DNA from: Nonlabens antarcticus
Lineage (GTDB): Bacteria; Bacteroidota; Bacteroidia; Flavobacteriales; Flavobacteriaceae
Direction: 5' to 3'
DNA length: 64,000 nucleotides
Assembly (NCBI RefSeq): GCF_015356755.1
Contig: NZ_JADFCO010000061.1
Coordinates: 96,169-160,168, forward strand
Of this stretch, positions 53,542-61,881 are shown piece after piece. The notes under the pieces were generated by a model. That model made no database searches, was not told the DNA's origin, and saw only the letters and a list, made by a program, of their open reading frames with translations. The position numbers and the translations under genes were made by a program. How positions within the stretch are numbered: the stretch's first letter is position 1; each line of letters opens with the position of its first letter.

Positions 53542-55389
53542 TTACTCCGAATAGTCTTTGAGTAATCTGCGATAATTGTTGAGGATCATAGAACGACTCA
53601 CAAAACCTTGGAATTTTCGTTCCTTATCTAATAGAGGAAGCTGCCATACATCTGCCTCATCAAACATTTTGATAACTTTCATCATGGAGTCAGTTGACTC
53701 CACTGTGTAAGAAGGGCTCACCAGTAAATCGCCGACGCTAGTTGCTTCAGTTGATTTTTCTCCTAAAAGATAGGGGCGCAATTGATCGCGATTGAGGATA
53801 CCGTAAAACTGACCATTACTGTCTACAACTGCCATGGTATTTTGATTGCTCTTTCTGAAGGCGCTGATTACTTCATCCATATGATTTATTATATTAATGA
53901 TCAAGGGTGAAGCGTTTAAACAGTCAGCTAGCCAGAGGTGAGATAAAATATTTTGATCCTGTTGTGTGGTAAAAATCTCACCTTCTGCGGCCAGTTTATC
54001 AAAGGCAGGGTTAGTAGGAGAGAAGAATCTATTGACGGCATAAGCAATGACAGATACAATCATCAAAGGAATAAAAAGATCATAACCGCTGCTCGTTTCG
54101 GCGATGAGAAATATTCCTGTTAATGGAGCATACATCGCACCAGACATTACACCAGCCATTCCTACCAGCATCAGGTTTGTGGTAGGTACATCAGAAACAC
54201 CCATCATTTCCAAGGAAAACCCAAACATATATCCCAGCAATCCTCCTGCTACTAATGTTGGAGCAAAATTACCACCGTTTCCACCCGCGCTTAATGTAAT
54301 ACTGGTGGCAAAAGCTTTAAGTAACACGGTTAACCCAAGAAAGACGAGTATAATGATTTGTGAATTCCCAAAACCTCTAAATAGACTTTGTGCAATCAAC
54401 TGCTCCGCATTGTCCTTATGTAAAATATGAATATTCAAATATCCTTCTCCAAACAATGGTGGGAAAGCAACGCATAATAAAGAGACTACGGCACCACCCA
54501 CTAGCGCTCTGATTAGAATTTTCTTTTTAAACCGTTCAAAAAAAGTATGAACGATCTGACTGACTACAATAAAATAACGAGCATAGAGTCCCGTTAAAAG
54601 TCCCAGGATAATGAAGTAAAAGGTATTAGCATAATCAAAGGCATCTCTGGAATGAAGGTTAAATAAGATTTCATCATCAAGTATAATCTTTGACAACAAA
54701 CTTCCACAAATAGCTGCGATTACCAGTGGTATAAAGTCCGTAAACACAAGACCTACCAGTAAAATTTCAAAGGCAAACATGACACCTGCTATAGGCGCAT
54801 TAAATGCCGCAGCGATACCGGCGGCAGCACCAGAAGCGAGTAGGAGTGTGCGTTCCTTAAAACCTAAACTATAACGTTGTGCAAAATTTGAACCTATGGC
54901 AGATCCAGTCACTGCGATAGGCGTTTCTAAACCTACAGAACCTCCAAAGCCTACAGTTGCTGCACTCTGTAAAATTTGAGAGTACATCTTGGTAGATTTC
55001 ATTTTGCTGTCGTTCTGAGATATATTTTTAAGAATAAAAGACAGTTCCTTATCCTCATCCGACTTGAAAAAGTATTTGGCTATTAAAGTGGTGATAAGAA
55101 TTCCTACTAAAGGGAAAAGACCGTAAACAAACATGCGTTCTCTAAATGGAACATCATTATTTATAAAGAATTGTATATGATGAACTAGCACTTTAAGAAG
55201 AACCCCAGCTAGTCCAGCTGTGAGACCTACAAGTACACCAGAAATAATCAGGAATTGAGATCTGTTTACACGCTCCCTAACCCAAAAAAGGAATATTTCA
55301 ATAACGTTGAACTTCCTGAATGGATAGTTGACGAAGGTTTTTTTGAACTGTAAAAAGCTAACGTAGAGCTTTTTAATTTTGTACATCAT
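53542..55389 (-). CDS. ClC-type chloride channel/transporter with CBS domains
   Basis: 615 residues. The ClC core carries GSVGLETPIAVTGSAIGSN, the equivalent of GxGxEGP that supplies the gating Glu, and GGNGGNFAPTLVAGGLLG, the later GxFxP-type filter. About ten hydrophobic helices are seen. The C-terminal 130 residues form two CBS domains, which bind nucleotides. It may be a proton/chloride antiporter, as Glu is kept. An initial MM leaves the first codon open. Confidence 0.93.
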   Translation of the reverse strand: MMYKIKKLYVSFLQFKKTFVNYPFRKFNVIEIFLFWVRERVNRSQFLIISGVLVGLTAGLAGVLLKVLVHHIQFFINNDVPFRERMFVYGLFPLVGILITTLIAKYFFKSDEDKELSFILKNISQNDSKMKSTKMYSQILQSAATVGFGGSVGLETPIAVTGSAIGSNFAQRYSLGFKERTLLLASGAAAGIAAAFNAPIAGVMFAFEILLVGLVFTDFIPLVIAAICGSLLSKIILDDEILFNLHSRDAFDYANTFYFIILGLLTGLYARYFIVVSQIVHTFFERFKKKILIRALVGGAVVSLLCVAFPPLFGEGYLNIHILHKDNAEQLIAQSLFRGFGNSQIIILVFLGLTVLLKAFATSITLSAGGNGGNFAPTLVAGGLLGYMFGFSLEMMGVSDVPTTNLMLVGMAGVMSGAMYAPLTGIFLIAETSSGYDLFIPLMIVSVIAYAVNRFFSPTNPAFDKLAAEGEIFTTQQDQNILSHLWLADCLNASPLIINIINHMDEVISAFRKSNQNTMAVVDSNGQFYGILNRDQLRPYLLGEKSTEATSVGDLLVSPSYTVESTDSMMKVIKMFDEADVWQLPLLDKERKFQGFVSRSMILNNYRRLLKDYSE

Positions 55390-55852
55390 TGATCAGCGGA
55401 TTCATGACACGTACGGTATGTATGCCTTTACAAATTTAAACACGTTAAACCACTAAAAAATAAAAAGGATGGATTAATTACTTCGTTTTACAACCAACAT
55501 TCATCCAGTAAACCTTTTCGTTATTTTTCAAATAATAGTTTAAAATATGCAGCATGAAACCAATAAAAGTTACAGCCCTTCGGTGGAGGTTATACACACA
55601 TGAAGGTTTGACATTTTTTAGAGAGCAGTGCAAATGGACCACTTGCCTTAAAAAGCTTTCCTTTCATATTGATTAAAAAAATACCGCTTTCGCGAAAGCG
55701 GAAAAAATTGAATTATTAAGACTCATGTTTCACATCTAATAATGATAGACAATAAAGGTCTTTTGATAATACAAATGATCGAATTTTAAATAGGGCATGA
55801 TGGGGCCAAAATGGATTTTCAACCTATAAATATCAAGTCCAATTTTGCTAAC
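55390..55852. other. Intergenic region with one palindrome copy
   Basis: About 460 bp upstream of the ClC gene. It holds palindrome copy 13. A 40-codon frame (55554-55676) is present but has no support beyond length. Confidence 0.6.
55686..55699. repeat. Palindrome GCTTTCGCGAAAGC, copy 13 (intergenic)
   Basis: Perfect core, symmetrical over 18 bp (55684-55701), between the ClC gene and the redox operon. Confidence 0.95.
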
Positions 55853-56512
55853 TCAAGATTTATTATTTGAATGATCTAAAAGCTCTAACAATACTTTTTT
55901 AAACACGTCAACGGGTTGTGCGCCGGTCAAAGCGTTTTTTTGATTAAAGACAAAGGTCGGTACAGATGTGACACCAAGGTTTTTCCAATAGCTTTCTTCA
56001 TTTTTCACATGGGATCGTGGCTCATCTTGCTCTAATTGAGTCATAGCCTCTTCCGCGTTTAAACCAACTTCTGATAAGATTTCTTGTAGAATAGCTCTGT
56101 CAGATACGTCTTTCCTATCACTGAAAAAAGCCGTAGTAAGTGCCATTTTTAACTCGGTCTGTTTGCCGAAGTCCTTTGCATACTCTAACAAAACATGAGC
56201 TTCAAAAGTGTTTACCATTTTCATTTCTTCAAAATAATCAAATGTAAACCCTAATTCTTCGCCTATATCGATCATTCGCTGTTCTGACTCCTTTTGTTGG
56301 TCTAAACTAGAGCCATATTTTTCAGTAATATGTTCCTTAACATTTTGACCTTCCACAGGCATATTTGGATTCAACTCAAATGGGTGCCATTCTATGCCAA
56401 CTTTATCTACGATTTCCAGTTCGTTGAGAGCTTTTTCTAAACGCTTATAACCAATAGTACACCACGGACAAACTACATCTGATACTATGTCAATTTTCAA
56501 TTTATTTTCCAT
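55853..56512 (-). CDS. DsbA-family oxidoreductase, FrnE-like
   Basis: 219 residues with CPWC at Cys15 and Cys18 on a thioredoxin fold, an inserted helical domain, and the cis-Pro SVPTFVFNQKNALTGAQP near the end. FrnE-type proteins are cytoplasmic disulfide or isomerase enzymes; no signal peptide is seen. Two nt from the EthD-like gene and third in the operon begun by the CMD gene; all may respond to a toxic organic or oxidative signal. Confidence 0.92.
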   Translation of the reverse strand: MENKLKIDIVSDVVCPWCTIGYKRLEKALNELEIVDKVGIEWHPFELNPNMPVEGQNVKEHITEKYGSSLDQQKESEQRMIDIGEELGFTFDYFEEMKMVNTFEAHVLLEYAKDFGKQTELKMALTTAFFSDRKDVSDRAILQEILSEVGLNAEEAMTQLEQDEPRSHVKNEESYWKNLGVTSVPTFVFNQKNALTGAQPVDVFKKVLLELLDHSNNKS

Positions 56513-56514
56513 GT

Positions 56515-56826
56515 TTATAATTCTATAATTTCGCTGATTTGTAATTCTCCTTTTACATTGCTGTAATTGATCACATCAGCAGCAAAAGACTGTGCGTGAG
56601 GAATAAATGCGGATTGAAAAGAAGCTATGTCATCAAATTTTAGGTGCGCAATAGCAACATATGGAGCGGGTTGATCAGATCTGCTTGACAATCCTAAATC
56701 CAATTCTAGACCTTTTAATGTATCACCTAAGGCATTTGAAATCATCGGTAAATGATTGTTTTTGTAGTAATTTACGTCAAACTTTACGTTATCGCTATTA
56801 GGGTACAATACAGATACTCTTATCAT
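56515..56826 (-). CDS. EthD-family protein
   Basis: 103 residues. IRVSVLYPNSDNVKFDVNYYKNNHLPMI and the later HLKFDDIASFQSAFIPHA match EthD, a small ferredoxin-like-fold dimer named for ether degradation but widespread in unrelated pathways. The exact role is unknown. Separated from the CMD gene by a hairpin, so partial termination may lower its expression. Confidence 0.88.
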   Translation of the reverse strand: MIRVSVLYPNSDNVKFDVNYYKNNHLPMISNALGDTLKGLELDLGLSSRSDQPAPYVAIAHLKFDDIASFQSAFIPHAQSFAADVINYSNVKGELQISEIIEL

Positions 56827-56850
56827 AATTTAAATCTTTATTAATACTTA

Positions 56851-56884
56851 AAAAGTAAGCCTTCTGCGTTTGAGGCAGAAGGCT
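56851..56884 (-). terminator. Hairpin after the CMD-family gene
   Basis: Arms 56858-56867 and 56875-56884 (AGCCTTCTGC and complement) around a 7-nt loop, followed on the minus strand by a short T-run (TTTTT). May be partial read-through. Confidence 0.8.
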
Positions 56885-56908
56885 GACCTTAATATTACAA
56901 TTTTAAAA

Positions 56909-57472
56909 TTAAGAAGTTACATTTTGTTTCTTCCATGCAAACTTTTTGAATGCTTCATCCACCGGTGTGTTTGCAATATGATTGACATAATTACTAATGG
57001 TTTTTTGAGATAGACCCAAAATAATATTTAAAACATCCTTTTCCTCATAACCTGCTTCAAAGAAAGTTTCTAAATCTTCCTGAGTAATAGAACCTCGATT
57101 GCGAACTATGCTCAAAGTCATCGTACGCAATGATTCTAGTTTTGCATTTTTAAGAGGCATTTCATTTCTTAGTGCATCTGTAATTTCATCACCGACTTTC
57201 ATCATTTGTGCTATACCGGTGTGAGCCGGAACGCAATAGTGACAACTGTGTTCTACATTAATAGCTTGCCATACTACTGTGAGTTCTTCTTCATTAAAAT
57301 TAGAGTTTATAAACAGTTCGTGCAATTGTTGATAGGCGTCTAGAATACCTGGGGATCCGGCTAATACACCATGCAAACCAGGAATCATTCCATACGCTTT
57401 TTCAGATTTTTCCAATAATGGTTTGCTTTGTTCTGGTGCAGATTCTTTGTCGTAAATTTTCATCGTTGTCAT
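56909..57472 (-). CDS. Carboxymuconolactone decarboxylase/AhpD-like protein
   Basis: 187 residues. The motif EHSCHYCVPAHTG with Cys77, Cys80 and His84 matches the AhpD peroxidase-partner active site, which reduces peroxides through the cysteine pair. It may thus be an alkylhydroperoxidase-like enzyme rather than a lactone decarboxylase. An operator-like site lies 36 bp upstream, and the TetR gene 70 bp upstream on the same strand. Confidence 0.9.
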   Translation of the reverse strand: MTTMKIYDKESAPEQSKPLLEKSEKAYGMIPGLHGVLAGSPGILDAYQQLHELFINSNFNEEELTVVWQAINVEHSCHYCVPAHTGIAQMMKVGDEITDALRNEMPLKNAKLESLRTMTLSIVRNRGSITQEDLETFFEAGYEEKDVLNIILGLSQKTISNYVNHIANTPVDEAFKKFAWKKQNVTS

Positions 57473-57507
57473 ATGTTCTGTATTTAAATTGATAAATTAT
57501 TTAATAT

Positions 57508-57523
57508 CTAAACATTCGTTTAG
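57508..57523 (-). promoter_or_regulatory. Predicted TetR operator before the CMD-family gene
   Basis: CTAAACATTCGTTTAG is a 6-4-6 palindrome, 36 bp before the ATG at 57472. It matches the site upstream of the TetR gene in all but three of 16 positions. Confidence 0.7.
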
Positions 57524-57541
57524 TTTTAATGCAAAAAAAAG

Positions 57542-58105
57542 TTAGATGTTTTTGAAGGTCATTTCTATATAATCTTTTATTTCTTCAGGACTATTTACCC
57601 GAGCAGCTGCGGCTAGACCGTGTTTTGCTAGCAACAAAAAATTTGCCTGCTTCATAACGGTTTCCTCATCTTTATCTAAATTCATTTTAAGCTTGAGGAT
57701 AAATAGTGATTTTAAATTATCCATAAAGGAAATCATTTGCTCTCTAATTATTAAGTCTTCGCTTTCAGAAAATTCATTGTAGGTATTAGTCAATAGACAG
57801 CCCTTCAATTTTTTTTCTTCACCATCAATATCTATAGAGTCCTTAAAAAATTGTTTAATATCAGCTACTCCTTCTGAAGCATTTTTGAACTTCTGAAGTA
57901 CCCTATTCACTTTGATTTTATAACATTTCAAGCATTCTATAAAAAGTCCATGTTTACTTCCAAAACTGGAATAGATAGAAAACTTATTAATTCCCATTTC
58001 CTTTTCGAGCATTTGCATGGAGGTTGATTCATAGCTGTTATGCCAGAATAAGTTCATTGCCTTTTCTAAAACTTCTTCTTCTTTATATTCTTTCTTCCTA
58101 GCCAT
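57542..58105 (-). CDS. TetR/AcrR-family transcriptional repressor
   Basis: Start placed at ATG 58103-58105 (MARKKEYKEEE), giving 187 residues. The N-terminal HTH (VLEKAMNLFWHNSYESTSMQMLEKEMGINKFSIYSSFGSKHGLF) is canonical; the C-terminal helices hold a ligand-binding pocket. It likely represses the CMD-EthD-FrnE genes and itself, as matched operators lie before both. The inducer is unknown but is probably an organic or reactive molecule. Confidence 0.92.
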   Translation of the reverse strand: MARKKEYKEEEVLEKAMNLFWHNSYESTSMQMLEKEMGINKFSIYSSFGSKHGLFIECLKCYKIKVNRVLQKFKNASEGVADIKQFFKDSIDIDGEEKKLKGCLLTNTYNEFSESEDLIIREQMISFMDNLKSLFILKLKMNLDKDEETVMKQANFLLLAKHGLAAAARVNSPEEIKDYIEMTFKNI

Positions 58106-58125
58106 AATTTTTATGATGCACAAAA

Positions 58126-58141
58126 CTAACCTATCGTTTAG
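58126..58141 (-). promoter_or_regulatory. Predicted TetR operator and promoter before tetR
   Basis: CTAACCTATCGTTTAG, 21 bp before the ATG at 58105, matches the site at 57508. On the minus strand a TAGTTTTG box (58121-58128, TAnnTTTG type) overlaps its promoter-proximal end, as expected for an autorepressed promoter. Confidence 0.7.
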
Positions 58142-58581
58142 TTAAGGAGAGCCTCTTTAACAATATAAATTAAATGGTATTAGATTCTAAGTAAAAAAAG
58201 GTGTTCTGCATTATTATTAATTTACGATAAGGTTTGACAGTAGAAGCCTAATGGAATCAATTGATACTTTAAAATTCATTGACCAATGCGTGTAGTGACT
58301 TGTGCTTTGATTAAAAAACTGATTTGACAGTGCGTTGATGTTCTAAGTAAATAAATACTCTCTTTTCAACAACGTTCAGGTTCTAATATAAATTAAATGA
58401 AAGAAATATTATTTAACGAAACTATGAAGCGGGATTGGAAAGATCAGAACTCTTGGAAGTTAATTACCGCGATTTCAGATGTGTATTTGATCTTTAAATA
58501 GCCGTAGTTTTTGACTCTTAAAATCGGTTGCAACGATAGTAGCACTATTCTTCATTCCTTATTTAAGGACTTTTGAAGGAT
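58142..58581. other. Intergenic stretch with doubtful ORF
   Basis: A 34-codon frame (58397-58501, plus) begins MKEILFNETMKRDWKDQN; no evidence beyond length. No repeat or hairpin of note. Confidence 0.5.
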
Positions 58582-58830
58582 TTAATGTTTTTTAAGAAGT
58601 CTCTTGCTGATCCAAAATACGATCCCACATATCATTAGGATAATAGGATATACAATGATAATATCCACTCTTATTAATGCACCTATTTGATTTTTAGACC
58701 AGTTATAAATATAATATTCATAACTAGCAGTAAGGATTACGAACATGGCCAAACCGATAAGAAGGGGTTTTACAAGTTTCATTTGGGCATAATTCTTATG
58801 AAAAATAAATTTCAAATATGGTTTTTGCAA
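58582..58830 (-). CDS. Small membrane protein with two transmembrane helices
   Basis: 82 residues from 58830, or 66 if the Met at 58780-58782 (MKLVKPLLIG) is the start, which would place the first helix at the N-terminus. Hydrophobic helices at about 19-37 and 55-73 (full frame numbering), the second ending ISKRLLKKH. No family recognised. Confidence 0.55.
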   Translation of the reverse strand: MQKPYLKFIFHKNYAQMKLVKPLLIGLAMFVILTASYEYYIYNWSKNQIGALIRVDIIIVYPIILMICGIVFWISKRLLKKH

Positions 58831-58988
58831 ACTAGTGTTTAAGTAACTGTATCTTTAATTTGAAGTAAGAATTCACTGCGAGCAACTGCTCTTAAAGAAT
58901 AAAGCAATCGCAGTTTATATAGTGTCAGACTTTTATTCTCCATTGCAAACCATCTAAACTTTAGATTTCCTAGCGTGGTTAGGTGCCT

Positions 58989-59954
58989 TTAATCTATCGT
59001 CAACAAAATCTTTCCAATGTGCTCACTGCTTTCCATAAGCTTATGAGCTTCTGCAGCTTGATCTAAGGGAAATGTTTTATAAATAATTGGATGCATTTGT
59101 TTAGTTTGAAATAGCGGCCAAATATTATTTTTAACATCCTTGGCAATTTGCGTCTTAACAGCAGCAGGTTGAGGTTTTAAAAAACTTCCGGTGAGGATGA
59201 GGTTTTTGCTCATTATGGTATTCAAATTAATAGTAACACTTAAGCTTTTCATACCATTAATATTGATTAAACGGCCTTTTGTATTGAGTATATCTAGGTT
59301 TTTCTGAGTATAATCGCCGCCTACCATATCTAGGATGACATCGATCTTTTCCTCTTTAAGGACTTCTTTAAAGGATTCTTTTTTATAATTAATGACTTTG
59401 CCAAGGTTCATTTTATTTAAAAAATCAATTTTATCGTCAGTTCCCGCTGTCGTATATATAATTGATCCCAGTGCTTTAGCCATTTGCAATCCCATAGTGC
59501 CTATTCCGCTAGTGCCGCCGTGAATCAAGAGCTTTTCCCTAGGTTGAAGTTTACCCAAATGAAACACATTAAACCAAACGGTAAAAACTGTTTCTGGTAA
59601 GGAAGCAGCATCTACTATGGAAACCCCATCGGGTACGGGTAGGCAATGAGAACTTTCTACTGCAACAAATTCGGCATATCCACCGCTTGCAATGAGAGCG
59701 CAGACTTTATCTCCCACGCTCTTATCAATAACACTGTCACCAACTTCAACAATTTCACCGGAAACTTCCAGTCCTGGAATTAATGGATCTTCAGAACTAG
59801 AATCAAAGTTGTTACGAGTAATAATGTCACTGCGATTGATACCTATCGCCTTCACTTTGATTAGTATTTCTGTTTTGGTGGGTTTAGGTTTTATAATATC
59901 AACAAGTTCCAACACTTCTGGACCACCTGCTTTTTTTATTTGAATTGCTTTCAT
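58989..59954 (-). CDS. Quinone oxidoreductase-type MDR (PIG3-like) enzyme
   Basis: 321 residues of the medium-chain dehydrogenase family without the structural zinc loop. GroES-like N-terminal domain with GINRSDIITR, the NADPH-binding HGGTSGIGTMGLQMAKALG and the closing AEAHKLMESSEHIGKILLTID. Opening and spacing fit the PIG3 group, which reduces quinones and other electrophiles with NADPH. It has its own upstream region of about 450 bp. Confidence 0.92.
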   Translation of the reverse strand: MKAIQIKKAGGPEVLELVDIIKPKPTKTEILIKVKAIGINRSDIITRNNFDSSSEDPLIPGLEVSGEIVEVGDSVIDKSVGDKVCALIASGGYAEFVAVESSHCLPVPDGVSIVDAASLPETVFTVWFNVFHLGKLQPREKLLIHGGTSGIGTMGLQMAKALGSIIYTTAGTDDKIDFLNKMNLGKVINYKKESFKEVLKEEKIDVILDMVGGDYTQKNLDILNTKGRLININGMKSLSVTINLNTIMSKNLILTGSFLKPQPAAVKTQIAKDVKNNIWPLFQTKQMHPIIYKTFPLDQAAEAHKLMESSEHIGKILLTID

Positions 59955-60380
59955 GTCTTTTACTTTCTACGTGTATTAAGAAACGAAATGTTTTAAAATC
60001 GCATACGAATAAAACCTTAAGATTTGAGGGAAAGTTTAACTCATCACAGCTGAAGAAGCAAAAATTTCAGATTTCAACATTACTCTTGTTTGTGATCAGA
60101 TTAAAATTAATCTAATCCTCAGACTGAAAATAAGTTTTATATCAATTGAAATAAAGACTTCTATAAATACCAAGTTACAATATAGAGATCTGTACCCAGT
60201 TTCGTATTTACTGTAATTTGTATTAGTTAGCATTTTGCCGTAAGGCAATAGAGTGGAAGATCTTATAACATATCAACAATCTTACTTAGACTGATTGTCT
60301 AAAGGTTTTAAACTTGTCAATAAAACTAAAAAAGCCTTATCTAAACCTCTGTTTTAAAAGTGTTTAGTTAAGACTTTAAA
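59955..60380. other. Intergenic region
   Basis: No gene seen. An inverted repeat CTAAAC (60341-60346) and GTTTAG (60362-60367) has a spacing of 15 bases. It resembles TetR half-sites but is too wide apart to count. Confidence 0.5.
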
Positions 60381-60401
60381 TAAATGAAAGGCTCTTAGCC
60401 T
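60381..60401 (-). terminator. Weak terminator after the small Lys-rich gene
   Basis: Arms 60389-60393 (AGGCT) and 60397-60401 (AGCCT) around CTT. On the minus strand T-rich sequence follows. Confidence 0.4.
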
Positions 60402-60410
60402 CACAATGAT

Positions 60411-60509
60411 TTACTTAGCTTTCTTTATTTTTTTATCCGCTTTTTTCTCTTTAGCAGTTTTAGCAGGTTCTTTTTTTACGCTTTTCTTGGCATCTTGACC
60501 TTTACCCAT
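60411..60509 (-). CDS. Small Lys-rich protein, 32 residues
   Basis: ATG at 60507-60509 through TAA at 60411-60413. The peptide begins MGKGQDAKKSVKKEPAK and ends KKIKKAK: about half Lys, with Ala, Glu and no hydrophobic core. Short basic MGKG proteins occur in Flavobacteria as I recall; a nucleic-acid- or ribosome-associated role is possible but unproven. A hairpin with T-rich tail follows its stop. Confidence 0.6.
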   Translation of the reverse strand: MGKGQDAKKSVKKEPAKTAKEKKADKKIKKAK

Positions 60510-60655
60510 GATTGTTCCTTTTATAAATTTGTAAGTTTAAATCTAAGCAAATATTGCTAAGAAACTGATGACTATTTTAAAATAGTAAGATCAAACCTAA
60601 AGGTGTTTTCACATGAAGTAAATTATCTTCTACCTCATTATGTAGTTGTGAATTT

Positions 60656-61543
60656 CTAAGCATTCATTTGAGAATTCTTCTTATGAAAAAATGTGCGTTT
60701 CACGCCTTCAAATAAGCCAAAGGAAACACCGCCCACAACAATTCCTGTAATTGCTTCGGCAATGATGGAAGGAAGTGTATCAAAGAACTCTTCAACAAAA
60801 TGCAAATTATGGACAAAAATTCCGCCAGCAACAAGGATGAGTGCAATGGTACCGATAACCGATAAGCTCTTAACGATCCAGGGCAACGCTTGAACTAAGA
60901 AAGTTCCAATCGTATTTTTCAATCCTTTTTTACCGTCGCTTGATTTGATAAGCTTAAGTCCTAAATCATCCATCCTTACGATTCCCGCAACGATTCCATA
61001 AACACCTATAGTAGCTATAATGGCTACAATGGAAACTACAAGAACTTGATTGAGAATAGGCTCTTCAACAACAGAACTAAGTGCAATTATTACTATCTCA
61101 ACCGAGAGAATAAAGTCCGTCACGATTGCGGACTTTATCTTGTCTTTTTCCAAGGCTAGAATTTCCTCTTCTGATAACTCTGGAGCTTTAATGGTCTCTG
61201 GCTTTGCATGCGGGAAAATCCATTCGTAGATCTTTTCTGCCCCTTCAAAAGCGAGATAAATCCCACCTATCAATAATATAATCGTGATGGCAATGGGCAA
61301 ATAAGCACTCAATAAAAATGCAATGGGTAGAATAATAAGTTTGTTGAAAAACGAGCCTTTCGTAATCGCCCATAATACCGGTATTTCTCGTGAAGAGACA
61401 AAACCCGAAGCCTTCTCTGCATTCACCGCAAGATCGTCCCCTAAGATACCAGCTGTCTTTTTAGTCGCTACTTTCCCCATGGTGGCGACGTCATCCATCA
61501 GAACACCTATATCATCTAATAATGCAAAAAATCCTGAGGCCAT
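60656..61543 (-). CDS. DUF808 (YedI-like) membrane protein
   Basis: 295 residues. MASGFFALLDDIGVLMDDVATMGKVATKKTAGILGDDLAVNAE is the DUF808 signature, followed by at least six hydrophobic helices (FLLSAYLPIAITIILLIGGI, IVTDFILSVEIVIIALSSVV, etc.). An inner-membrane protein of unknown function, often described as putative transporter. Monocistronic. Confidence 0.93.
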   Translation of the reverse strand: MASGFFALLDDIGVLMDDVATMGKVATKKTAGILGDDLAVNAEKASGFVSSREIPVLWAITKGSFFNKLIILPIAFLLSAYLPIAITIILLIGGIYLAFEGAEKIYEWIFPHAKPETIKAPELSEEEILALEKDKIKSAIVTDFILSVEIVIIALSSVVEEPILNQVLVVSIVAIIATIGVYGIVAGIVRMDDLGLKLIKSSDGKKGLKNTIGTFLVQALPWIVKSLSVIGTIALILVAGGIFVHNLHFVEEFFDTLPSIIAEAITGIVVGGVSFGLFEGVKRTFFHKKNSQMNA

Positions 61544-61797
61544 GTGGGTTGAATTAACTTTTGCTGCAAATGTACAAAGGGAGCACGCATTTTATTGTTG
61601 GGGAATTCTTTTCCTGGATGGTATTTTATTAATTTTTCGGCAAAGCATTAAAAGTTTAGTGGTAAGAAAATAAAATTACATTGAGGTGCTGCTTAGGAAA
61701 CTGATATCGACCAGTGAGAGGATTTATGTATCGTTTAAAACAATTAGTTTCTATTCCTAAGTCCTAAACAGTATTCTATGAAACGTACGGAAACACA
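61544..61797. other. Intergenic stretch upstream of the DUF808 gene
   Basis: Short gene-free region leading to the lysA terminator. Nothing else recognised. Confidence 0.5.
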
Positions 61798-61828
61798 AAA
61801 AATCCCAGCGCTACGCGCCGGAATTTTT
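61798..61828 (-). terminator. lysA terminator
   Basis: Arms 61798-61811 and 61815-61828 with a TAC loop. On the minus strand all 14 positions pair, two as G-U; on the plus strand these two are mismatches. A T-run follows on the minus strand. Confidence 0.85.
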
Positions 61829-61881
61829 TTACATTTTAGTTCTAACAATGTCCTATTGTCAAACGATAATCTGATTAAGAA

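Noticed and set aside
55554..55676. 40-codon frame in the gap after the ClC gene
   Set aside because: No neighbour coupling, no recognisable pattern, and length within chance for this AT-rich region.
55728..55739. TGTTTCACATC, half of a parS-like site
   Set aside because: Only the left half matches; no palindrome.
58397..58501. 34-codon frame in the gap after tetR
   Set aside because: Isolated, with no promoter, conservation or coupling evidence.
60605..60622. TTTCACATGAAG, similar to a parS site
   Set aside because: Two mismatches to the TGTTTCACGTGAAACA consensus in its core and weaker flanks; insufficient to call a ParB site.
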